This document shows, piece by piece, positions 51,817-59,088 of a stretch of 64,000 bases of DNA (positions within the stretch are counted from its first letter, which is position 1; every line of letters begins with the position of its first letter). The notes beneath the pieces are model-generated. The model worked only from the letters and a program-made list of their open reading frames with translations. It was not told the DNA's origin and did not search any database. A program made the translations under genes and the position numbers. Origin of the DNA: Candidatus Gastranaerophilales bacterium (GTDB lineage Bacteria; Cyanobacteriota; Vampirovibrionia; Gastranaerophilales; Gastranaerophilaceae); assembly GCA_944325595.1 (NCBI GenBank), contig CALVAQ010000001.1, positions 25,380 through 89,379 of the forward strand, written 5' to 3'.

Positions 51817-51954
51817 ATTGTTCGAGAAAATTTGTGATAAGACTCTGCTAAATAAAAGCCGCCGGTGGCTGGTTTTGTGACAGGTAAATGACGTGAACGC
51901 CCGCCATCGTGGGGAGGGAGGCTCGAGGCGGCATCTGCGACACCAGATTGGATA
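51817..51954 (+). repeat. Dispersed intergenic repeat, full-length copy (A)
   Basis: This 138-base segment is the longest copy of a repeat family. Its left end (ATTGTTCGAGAAAATTTGTG, then ATAAGACTCTGCT) matches 61836 and 36126; its right half (CGCCCGCCATCGTGGGG, GGCTCGAGGCGGC, CTGCGACACCAGATTGGAT) matches 7345-7400 and the end of 61836-61911. It is richer in G and C than its surroundings and lies between the tsf terminator and the end of the convergent SDR gene. Confidence 0.7.
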
Positions 51955-51966
51955 TGTTTTGAGTTA

Positions 51967-52824
51967 TTAACTTTTTACGTTTGCTTTTATTCTTGTCTTA
52001 AGTCCGGTTTTTACAATAAAATTGCTCATATGCTGGGGGAGAAAAGACATAATTCTTGCAAAATATGAATCCTTGCCTATGTTGTATGAAAGTTTTGGAT
52101 TTTTTTTCTCCAGAACTTTTTTAATAAGATTTGCAATATCTTCGGGCTTGAGTCCTTTTTGAGTATTTTTTCTGGCATTTTCGGCAAGGAACAAAAGTTC
52201 TTTCTCATACTTATCTCTGCAATCTTGAGAAACATGCTCAAATGTCTGTTCACAGGCATCAACGGATTTGTTCCAAATCGGAGTAGAAACAACCCCAGGT
52301 TTTATTGAGATTATTTTAAGGTTTTTGTTTTTGTTTTCAATAAGAAGTGAATTAAAAAACATGTCCAGAGTCCGCTTTGATGCACAATATGGAGAAACAA
52401 ACGGAAAAATACCGTAACTAGCCATAGAACTGATGTTTATAATTCTTGAGTTTTCTTGGTTTAACAGAGGCAAAAACTTTTGAGCAACACGAATTGCCCC
52501 GAATACATTTATATCAAACTGTTTTTTTAATATATCTACAGGCAAAAATTCAACAGGACCGCCTACCGCTATTCCGGCATTGTTTATCAAGGCAAAAAGA
52601 TTTTTTGTAATACCAAAAACAGTTTCAAAAGCACAGTTTACACTTTCATCGCTTGTTACATCCAGAAATATTGCGGTTATGTTCTTTTGCAGCGACTCAA
52701 GCAGTTCTTTGTCCTGCTGTTTTCTCACTCCGGCAAAGACTTTGTAGCCTTCTTCCGCCAGAGCCAATGCGGTTGCTTTACCTAACCCTGAAGAAGCACC
52801 TGTAATCAACACATATTTTTCCAT
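51967..52824 (-). CDS. Short-chain dehydrogenase/reductase
   Basis: The 285-residue protein has the classical SDR pattern: the nucleotide-binding TGASSGLGKATALALAEEG, LINNAGIAVGG, INISSMASYG with the catalytic Ser, and YCASK with the catalytic Tyr and Lys (YxxxK). It resembles family members acting on sterol- or lipid-like substrates, but the substrate cannot be assigned. The ribosome binding site is weak (AAAGAAAGAATC). The gene is alone on the minus strand between two plus-strand genes, with a copy of the repeat family downstream. Confidence 0.88.
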   Translation of the reverse strand: MEKYVLITGASSGLGKATALALAEEGYKVFAGVRKQQDKELLESLQKNITAIFLDVTSDESVNCAFETVFGITKNLFALINNAGIAVGGPVEFLPVDILKKQFDINVFGAIRVAQKFLPLLNQENSRIINISSMASYGIFPFVSPYCASKRTLDMFFNSLLIENKNKNLKIISIKPGVVSTPIWNKSVDACEQTFEHVSQDCRDKYEKELLFLAENARKNTQKGLKPEDIANLIKKVLEKKNPKLSYNIGKDSYFARIMSFLPQHMSNFIVKTGLKTRIKANVKS

Positions 52825-52964
52825 ATGATTCTTTCTTTTTATCTGCTTTTGTTACAAATTTCTTTGGATATTTTTATTTTACATAAAAAGTTCTGTAAAT
52901 TTGAAAAAATATAGTAATTGAAATTCTAATCTTTGCAATTGTAAATTTATATTAACAAATCGTT

Positions 52965-53097
52965 TAAAAACCTAAAGTTATGCACTACAAAAGCCGACAT
53001 GGAACATGAAAACTCAATATTATGTCTAAAAGGGAAAGTCGAAAATGGCGGCAATTCAAAGCGCTAAGCCTTTGGATATAAAATAAAAGGTTTTTAA
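52965..53097. repeat. Ten-base inverted repeat framing a promoter region
   Basis: TTAAAAACCT (52965-52974) and AGGTTTTTAA (53088-53097) are exact inverted repeats 113 bases apart. The segment between them holds the sigma-28-like promoter and most of the leader of the 580-residue gene. It may be an mRNA structure, a small element, or chance in AT-rich DNA. Confidence 0.3.
52974..53001 (+). promoter_or_regulatory. Sigma-28-like (flagellar class III) promoter
   Basis: TAAAGTTA, a 12-base gap and GCCGACAT match the FliA/SigD consensus TAAA-N15-GCCGATAA (here the total spacer is 16). It lies about 130 bases before the 580-residue gene. The rest of the 52825-53130 spacer holds an AT-rich tract with the weak SDR promoter. 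Confidence 0.6.
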
Positions 53098-53130
53098 GAA
53101 TATATAACAAAGAAAGAAACAGGAGTCGAA

Positions 53131-54873
53131 ATGGTACAAGGCATAGGTTCAACAGGTTCAGGGTCGGGCGGATCAATAAAAGATTTGTCAGCGTATCAAA
53201 CTTATTATCCCATGTATGAGGCTTATTGTCAGAATGTAGATGACAATTTAAGCTTTGAAGCCTGGCTTATAATGAAAGGTTATATAAAGAATTTCAATCA
53301 ACAGGTTGAAAACTATATAGAAACCGGCAATGAACAACGTGGCGATGAAAGCAAAAATACCATCGATTCAAATCATCATGTTTCGAATGGCACAGGCGCA
53401 TTGTATCAGTCTGTTGATGATGATACATATTATGAATTTGATTGGGAAAGCGGTACGTACAAAGTTATTACCGATAAGGAAGATATTGCCGACGCTCTTG
53501 GCATGCCGTCAGGTCATAATATTGATATGATTAATCTGGGCTATATGAATGCTGAAATTACGGATATAACATTCGGCAATCTTGATGATGGTCAAAATAG
53601 CACTACACGTGATTTATACGGCAATTATGCCAATGTATCATATACCCAGCAGGAATTTGATATACATTATATTCTTGATGCTTTATTAATGAATCCGAAT
53701 GATCCTCAATATCAGATTGCAAAAGAAATCTTTGATGAACTCTGTGCAAACACTAGTCAATGGCTTCCTGATTCGGATTTGGAAGAATTGAATCAGATTG
53801 CGGAAGAATTCGGCGTGAATTCTGCTGAATATAAAACAAGACTGCAAGAAATTCTCCTTGCAAATCTTGATCAGGCACAAGAGTGGGTAGATGATCACGC
53901 TCATGTGGAATATGTTGACGAAGGTACACTAGGCTCTGCTTCTGACAGCACAGGAACAAACGGAACCACAGGTACAGGTGATGGAACAGAAGGCTCTTCA
54001 AGTACCGATGTATCTTCTGCTTATAACAAGAGTTCCGTATTAGATGCAGCAGGTGTTTTAGGTGCATACAATAATGGAACATATAAAGGTAACGTTCATT
54101 ACCTGCATGATAATGGCGAAGCAGGTAAATATGAAGGTACTTCTTATGGCGGCGCAGCCTGGACAAAAGCAAGAGATGAAGGAAGAGCCTATGGAACACA
54201 AGCACTGGATGCAGTTGCTTCACAACTTGCATCACAGCTTGGAGACCAATGTACCGAAGAAATTTCAAATTATATATCACAAGCTAAAAATACAGCTCTT
54301 AGCAACGACAGCTATTTTTCTCCAGAGTGGAAAAAATGGACAGGCTCCGGTAAAGGCAGAAAAGGATGGTATCCAAAATGTAATACACAAGCCTTAATAG
54401 ATGCATTTTTCGCTGAATTCGATGCATTATGTAAAAATAACGGTAAAACATCCGAAGAAGTAGCAGCAGAACAACAGGCTGCCCAACAGCAGGCAGAACA
54501 GCAAAAAGAAGTATACAAAACTCTTTATGAAACAGATATGTTTGTTGCGGCAGAGGAGGCTGGTGTTGACAAGGATGAAGATATATCTGTTGTACTCACC
54601 GACAATAGCACAACAAGAATAAAAGAAAAAGCGCTGGAAGAAGTTTTGCAGCCTTTGATGAATCAAATAAAATCAAAACTTTCCGGCAAAGGAATGTCCG
54701 ACAGCGAAATTGAGAAGATACTGGATGGTATTGCAACAACAACTTTGAGCAAAACAAGCCAGTGGGCTTCAACATCAAATTATTCTACATATACAATAGA
54801 TACTGAAAAACTGATTTCAATTTTTGAAAGTGATGTAAAATCAGCCGTAAAAGCAAAAGGATACAGTTTTTAA
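53131..54873 (+). CDS. Large unknown protein, likely flagellar-regulon
   Basis: The 580-residue protein begins MVQGIGSTGSGSGG and has no Sec signal peptide or membrane helix. It reads as two globular parts joined by a Gly/Ser/Thr linker (about 270-300): an N-terminal part rich in Asp, Asn and Tyr (DALGMPSGHNIDMINLGYMN, then NPNDPQYQIAKEIFDEL) and a C-terminal part with a Gln/Ala run (AAEQQAAQQQAEQQ) and helices. The low-complexity N-terminus and Asn/Ser/Thr bias resemble proteins exported by flagellar type III systems, and a sigma-28-like promoter lies upstream. AGGAGTCG is a strong ribosome binding site. No family is recognised; the DNA is less AT-rich than the neighbouring genes. Confidence 0.75.
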   Translation: MVQGIGSTGSGSGGSIKDLSAYQTYYPMYEAYCQNVDDNLSFEAWLIMKGYIKNFNQQVENYIETGNEQRGDESKNTIDSNHHVSNGTGALYQSVDDDTYYEFDWESGTYKVITDKEDIADALGMPSGHNIDMINLGYMNAEITDITFGNLDDGQNSTTRDLYGNYANVSYTQQEFDIHYILDALLMNPNDPQYQIAKEIFDELCANTSQWLPDSDLEELNQIAEEFGVNSAEYKTRLQEILLANLDQAQEWVDDHAHVEYVDEGTLGSASDSTGTNGTTGTGDGTEGSSSTDVSSAYNKSSVLDAAGVLGAYNNGTYKGNVHYLHDNGEAGKYEGTSYGGAAWTKARDEGRAYGTQALDAVASQLASQLGDQCTEEISNYISQAKNTALSNDSYFSPEWKKWTGSGKGRKGWYPKCNTQALIDAFFAEFDALCKNNGKTSEEVAAEQQAAQQQAEQQKEVYKTLYETDMFVAAEEAGVDKDEDISVVLTDNSTTRIKEKALEEVLQPLMNQIKSKLSGKGMSDSEIEKILDGIATTTLSKTSQWASTSNYSTYTIDTEKLISIFESDVKSAVKAKGYSF

Positions 54874-54915
54874 TCTATCAAGTAATAAAAAATCTTTAAT
54901 ATAAAAATTGCTAAT

Positions 54916-54947
54916 AGATAGGTTGAACATTTCTGTTCAACCTATCT
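54916..54947. terminator. Bidirectional terminator hairpin
   Basis: AGATAGGTTGAACA and TGTTCAACCTATCT form a perfect 14-base stem with a TTTC loop between the convergent 580-residue gene and lemA. There is no long T-run, but the stem is the strongest in this part of the window. Confidence 0.75.
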
Positions 54948-54996
54948 TGATATGTGTAATTATGAATTTTGTCTTAAATTTTTTCCGGCATGCAGT

Positions 54997-55572
54997 TTAG
55001 AATTTTACTTCGGGAGCTTTCTTTTCTGCTTCATCAATTTCAAAATATTCTCTGGCTTTTATGCCCGACATTGCAGCAACAATTGAAGTCGGGAAAGTTC
55101 TCGTTGTTGCATTTATTGTCTGAACACTTTCGTTGTAGTCTTTTCTTGCCACAGAGAGTCTGTTTTCTGTTCCGGCAAGTTCGTCTTGCAGGTTAATAAA
55201 CTGTTTGTCGGCTTTTAGTTCGGGGTATCTTTCTACAATCAAAAGCAGTCTGGATAGGGCGCCAGTCAGTTCATTATTGCTTTTTTGAATAGCCTTTACA
55301 TCGTTGTTGTTCATTGCTCCCGACAGTTTTGAACGGGCATCGGCAATGTTTGTAAAGACTTCTTTTTCGTGTGCAGCATATCCTTTTACGGTTGCAACGA
55401 GGTTTGGTATCAAGTCATTTCTTCTTTTGAGCTGATTTTCAACCTGTGCCCATTTTGCATTAACATTTTCATCCATCAATTGAAGTTTATTGTATGTTCC
55501 GATGAAAGTGCCTGCTATCATTATAACGAGCAGTGCAACAATACCCAAAACTATCCATACTGTTTTTTTCAT
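54997..55572 (-). CDS. lemA: LemA family protein
   Basis: The 191-residue protein has one N-terminal membrane anchor (WIVLGIVALLVIMIAGTFIG) and the LemA helical domain with YNKLQLMDENVNAKWAQVENQLKRRNDLIPNLV in overlapping motifs, and YPELKADKQFINLQDELAGTENRL. LemA proteins face the periplasm and often occur next to TPM-domain proteins, as here. AAGGAG precedes the ATG. It is the third gene of a unit that begins with the TPM protein. Confidence 0.94.
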   Translation of the reverse strand: MKKTVWIVLGIVALLVIMIAGTFIGTYNKLQLMDENVNAKWAQVENQLKRRNDLIPNLVATVKGYAAHEKEVFTNIADARSKLSGAMNNNDVKAIQKSNNELTGALSRLLLIVERYPELKADKQFINLQDELAGTENRLSVARKDYNESVQTINATTRTFPTSIVAAMSGIKAREYFEIDEAEKKAPEVKF

Positions 55573-55582
55573 AATTTTCTCC

Positions 55583-56299
55583 TTATATATTGTTTACGTA
55601 TTCCAAAAGTTTTGTGAGTTCCGAGACAATTTTGTCTGCGGTTGTATAAATTTCTGATTTTGTCATATGACAGTGTTTTTCTTTTTGACACAATAGTTTT
55701 TCAAAAAGAGTTTTATCTATGGCGCAAATCTGATTTATTTTGTCCGTAATTTCATGCGGAGATTTTGGAACTTCGATATCTTTGAGTCTCAGTATAGCCT
55801 TAAAAATTGCCATACAGCTTTTTATTGCAGGTAAAAAAGAATACTCTATTGTCTTTTTTGAATTTGCATAAAGAAGATAATGCGAACGAAATTTCATCAG
55901 AAGATTTTTTGTTTCTCTTTCACATTGAATTCTAAGGTCTTCTTTTTTTACATCAATCTGCTCGGTATAATCCGCGCCGTACAAAATTCTGTGATTTTCT
56001 TTGATGTCAGAATATTCCATTGCATAGACATCTGCGGAATTAAACCATTCGTTTTCGCCGATAAAAACAGGTTCCGGATTTTTCTTTTTGAATAATCCTT
56101 TACCCATCCATTTTTGTGCAGGCAGTGAGCATTTTTTAATATCTTCGCCGCACAAATCCTGTGTGATAATCATAAGATTTATATCATCACACAGTTGTTC
56201 CTGCTCCAGTGAAGATTTTGACCCGTATATGAATACACATTTGAGTCTGTCTTCAAATATCGTTTTTAAATCTTTTATAAAATCATCGAGTTGTTTCAT
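55583..56299 (-). CDS. Nucleotidyltransferase-like protein
   Basis: The 238-residue cytoplasmic protein has a minimal nucleotidyltransferase motif, FIYGSKSS followed by CDDINLMII, where the second metal-binding acid of the Asp-x-Asp pair is Asn. The C-terminal half is helical (KFRSHYLLYANSKKTIEYSF and after), like the helical domain of kanamycin-nucleotidyltransferase or HEPN/MNT-type proteins. The substitution suggests loss or change of activity. The start at 56299 is chosen because AAGGAAAG precedes it. It lies between the TPM and lemA genes and is co-transcribed with them, so it may act with the membrane proteins. Confidence 0.65.
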   Translation of the reverse strand: MKQLDDFIKDLKTIFEDRLKCVFIYGSKSSLEQEQLCDDINLMIITQDLCGEDIKKCSLPAQKWMGKGLFKKKNPEPVFIGENEWFNSADVYAMEYSDIKENHRILYGADYTEQIDVKKEDLRIQCERETKNLLMKFRSHYLLYANSKKTIEYSFLPAIKSCMAIFKAILRLKDIEVPKSPHEITDKINQICAIDKTLFEKLLCQKEKHCHMTKSEIYTTADKIVSELTKLLEYVNNI

Positions 56300-56328
56300 T
56301 TTTCTTTCCTTCAATCACCATCTGTCAG

Positions 56329-57075
56329 CTACCAGCTGCCCGAGGCTCCGCCGCCTCCAAAACCGCCGCCTCCGCCAAAGCCTCCGAAACTTCCGCCGGA
56401 ACTAAAACCTCCGCTTCCGAATCCGCCGGAGCTATATCCGCCAAACGGCAAAAATACCGGAAACAAATTAAATCTGATACACAGAAATATCACGATAAAC
56501 AGGATAAAAAACCACTCGTCAGACAAATTATTTTGTGCGGACTGAGGCACGGGACCACCGGTTGAAAGCGATATACCATGAGCTTTTGCTATATCATTTG
56601 CAAGTGTGTAACTTCCGAGCCGGATACCGTTTTCGTAATCTCCCTTTTGAAAATACGGAATCATTTGTTCGTCTCTGATTCTGCCGGCATGTCCGTCCGT
56701 AATTATCCCCTCAAGTCCGTAGCCAATTTCTATTCTGAGTTTTCTGTCATTTGGCGAAACAAGAATAACAGCCCCGTTGTCTTTGCCTTTTTCTCCCGGT
56801 TTGAAATTTCTTCCTATTTCAAGCGCTGTTTCTTCAATACTTCTTCCATCAAGCGATTTTACCGTAACAACGGCAATATCCGTTCCTGTTTTCTTTTGCA
56901 AATCCCATAAAAAACCGTTGATGTACTGTTCTGTTTTTGGAGAAAGTATATCTGCATTGTCTGCAACAAAAATGTTAAAATCATAACTGCTGTCAGCATA
57001 ACAGACAGAGTGCAGAGATGAAAAAATTACAAAAACAAAAAACAGCGCAAACTTTTTTAAAAATGCTTTAAACAT
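56329..57075 (-). CDS. TPM domain protein (YgcG family)
   Basis: The 248-residue protein has a signal peptide (FFVFVIFSSLHSVCYA), a TPM domain (about 30-180) with VADNADILSPKTEQYINGFL, GTDIAVVTVKSLDG and EIGYGLEGIITDGHAGRI, a membrane helix (about 200-215) and a C-terminal Gly/Phe-rich tail (GGFGGGGGFGGGGASGSW). This build is shared with YgcG-type proteins that co-occur with LemA. TPM domains are envelope-localised and some have phosphatase activity. The gene is leaderless: TATAAT lies six bases before its ATG. Confidence 0.92.
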   Translation of the reverse strand: MFKAFLKKFALFFVFVIFSSLHSVCYADSSYDFNIFVADNADILSPKTEQYINGFLWDLQKKTGTDIAVVTVKSLDGRSIEETALEIGRNFKPGEKGKDNGAVILVSPNDRKLRIEIGYGLEGIITDGHAGRIRDEQMIPYFQKGDYENGIRLGSYTLANDIAKAHGISLSTGGPVPQSAQNNLSDEWFFILFIVIFLCIRFNLFPVFLPFGGYSSGGFGSGGFSSGGSFGGFGGGGGFGGGGASGSW

Positions 57076-57081
57076 AAGATG

Positions 57082-57087
57082 ATTATA
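57082..57087 (-). promoter_or_regulatory. -10 element of the leaderless TPM gene
   Basis: TATAAT on the minus strand, six bases (CATCTT) before the ATG at 57075, with no ribosome binding site. It drives the TPM, nucleotidyltransferase and lemA unit. Confidence 0.6.
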
Positions 57088-57161
57088 GTATATATTTTTT
57101 GATTTTCAATAATCTATTGTATAATATGTAGGGTTACAGGCAAAATGCTTTGGAGTTTGTA

Positions 57162-58103
57162 GTGGAACAAAAATACCAAAAAAGAATACTGTTTTTCGGC
57201 ATGCCGGATATGGCAGTTGTTTGCCTGTCAAAACTTGTCGTTGACGGGTTTAACATTGTCGGTGTGGTTCCGCCTCACAGAAGTGAGGACACATATGAAT
57301 TGATGTGTAATATCACAAAAAGCATGCGTATTCCGATACTTACATACGAAAATTCACTTGATGAACTGGATTTTTTGCACAAAATCAGACAAACTAATGC
57401 AGATCTTGCGATTGTTTGTTCATACAACAAAAAATTCCCCCCCGAGCTTTTAAAATGTGTAAAAGACGGATTTGTAAATTGTCATCCGTCGCTTTTGCCT
57501 GAATACAGAGGAGCCAACCCGTATAGCAATATTATTATCAACAACGAAAAAGAGACCGGTATAACGCTTCATTTTATGGATGAACATTTTGATACGGGAA
57601 ATATTATTGCTCAGAAAAAAGTTCCTCTGGAAAAAAATGAGACAATGGGTACACTTTTTAATCGCACAAATTTTCTTGCGGCAGAGTTTATCTCGGAATT
57701 TTTAAAACACTACGAACAGGACTCCAACATCACCTCGGTTCCGCAGCCTCAGGGAGAGTTTAAAAAAGCTCCTTCAATTGACCCCAAAAATATGAGAAAC
57801 TTTGTGGACTGGAACAAAGATGCGGCATATATTGAACGTTTTGTAAGAGCGTTAAATCCATTTATCAGTGCTATGACAAATTTTAGGGGGATTTTTGTAA
57901 AAATTTATTCCGCAGAGTGGTCTGACAAAAATCCCAAAAAAGAACCCGGAACAATTTGTTCGGTAAAAGACACTCTCGGAGTTGCAACAGGAAAAGGCAT
58001 CTTGTACATTAAATCATTGCAGTTCGGGTCTTATATGATTTGTGATGCAAAACAGTTTATCGAAAAATTTAAACCGCAAATAGGGGAGAAACTGGGCAGA
58101 TAA
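57162..58103 (+). CDS. Formyltransferase family protein (Fmt-like)
   Basis: The protein (313 residues from 57162) has the formyl-THF transferase fold of methionyl-tRNA formyltransferase: ILFFGMPDMAVVCLSKL, AIVCSYNKKFPPELL, NCHPSLLPEYRGANPY (with the catalytic Asn, His and SLLP loop) and GITLHFMDEHFDTGNI with the catalytic Asp, then a C-terminal OB-like part. It may be an Fmt or a sugar or amino-sugar formyltransferase such as ArnA-type enzymes; the acceptor is not resolved. The GTG at 57162 is chosen since TTGGAG lies six bases upstream; a TTG at 57150 would overlap that site. Its stop overlaps the next start (TAATG). Confidence 0.75.
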   Translation: MEQKYQKRILFFGMPDMAVVCLSKLVVDGFNIVGVVPPHRSEDTYELMCNITKSMRIPILTYENSLDELDFLHKIRQTNADLAIVCSYNKKFPPELLKCVKDGFVNCHPSLLPEYRGANPYSNIIINNEKETGITLHFMDEHFDTGNIIAQKKVPLEKNETMGTLFNRTNFLAAEFISEFLKHYEQDSNITSVPQPQGEFKKAPSIDPKNMRNFVDWNKDAAYIERFVRALNPFISAMTNFRGIFVKIYSAEWSDKNPKKEPGTICSVKDTLGVATGKGILYIKSLQFGSYMICDAKQFIEKFKPQIGEKLGR

Positions 58104-58933
58104 TGGATGATTTGAAATTTGTAACGGCAGGTCAGCCGATTTGTAACGGCAATGCAGGATATGAAAACTCTTTTAAAATACTCGAAAGTCTCAAACTTGA
58201 CGGAATGGAGCTTGAGTTTGTACACGGTGTCCGTATGAGTCCGGCTAATCAGAAAATTGTCAAAGAACTTTCTTTGAAAAAAGATATGGTGCTGACAGCA
58301 CATGGTCCTTATTACATAAATCTGAATTCTAAAGAAGAAGATAAAATCGAAGCCAGCATAAAAAGAGTGCTTGATACAGCCAGAATGGGAAAAGAACTAG
58401 GAGCATACAGCATAACATTCCACGCTGCTTTTTATATGGGCATGCCTGCCGATGCGGTTTACAAAAAAGTAGAAAGCACTATGTCGGAAGTTTGCAAAGT
58501 GCTGGAAGAAGAAAACAATGATATCTGGGTACGTCCCGAGACAACCGGAAAAGGCACGCAATGGGGCAATTTGGAGGAGATTGTAAAACTTTCAAAAAAC
58601 TTCAAACAGGTGCTCCCATGTGTTGATTTTTCACATCTGCATGCCAGAACAAACGGCGGTTACAACACATATGATGAGTTTTGCAAAATCTTTGAACACA
58701 TAGGAAAAGAGCTTGGCGATAAGGCTCTCAACAATTTTCATGCACATATTGCCGGAATTGAGTATGGTGAAAAGGGTGAGAAAAAGCATCTTATGCTAAA
58801 AGAAAGCGATATGAACTACAAAGATTTGATGAGAGCTTTCAAAAAATTTGATGTAAAAGGTGTTGTTGTTTGCGAAAGTCCGATTATGGAAGATGATGCT
58901 GTACTGCTCAAGGAATACTATTTGAGTTTGTAA
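58103..58933 (+). CDS. Endonuclease IV-like TIM-barrel protein
   Basis: The 276-residue protein has the AP endonuclease 2 (Nfo-like) pattern of zinc ligands: LTAHGPYYINL, ITFHAAFYMG, WVRPETTGKG, LPCVDFSHLHAR, NNFHAHIAGIEYGEKGEKKHLML and VVCESPI. It could cleave abasic sites in DNA or be a sugar isomerase of the same fold; the zinc pattern and length (Nfo is about 280) favour the endonuclease. It starts inside the stop of the formyltransferase gene, so the two are made together, an unusual pairing. Confidence 0.75.
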   Translation: MDDLKFVTAGQPICNGNAGYENSFKILESLKLDGMELEFVHGVRMSPANQKIVKELSLKKDMVLTAHGPYYINLNSKEEDKIEASIKRVLDTARMGKELGAYSITFHAAFYMGMPADAVYKKVESTMSEVCKVLEEENNDIWVRPETTGKGTQWGNLEEIVKLSKNFKQVLPCVDFSHLHARTNGGYNTYDEFCKIFEHIGKELGDKALNNFHAHIAGIEYGEKGEKKHLMLKESDMNYKDLMRAFKKFDVKGVVVCESPIMEDDAVLLKEYYLSL

Positions 58934-59038
58934 AAAGATTGTATAAAACAGGGTATACGGACTCATGGCTCTGTACCAAATCCCGTTTTATTCTTGAGTT
59001 GTTGGGTAGAAAATCAAACAACAAGCAGCCATTCTGAA

Positions 59039-59068
59039 CACAGTTTTATTATTGTAGCTGTGCTTTTT
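59039..59068 (+). terminator. Terminator between the endonuclease gene and valS
   Basis: CACAG and CTGTG enclose a 14-base AT-rich loop and are followed by CTTTTT on the plus strand. Exact outer arms GGTATAC (58952-58958) and GTATACC (59069-59075) extend the fold, giving a larger bidirectional structure between the convergent genes. Confidence 0.6.
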
Positions 59069-59088
59069 GTATACCTTTCAGACAGAGT

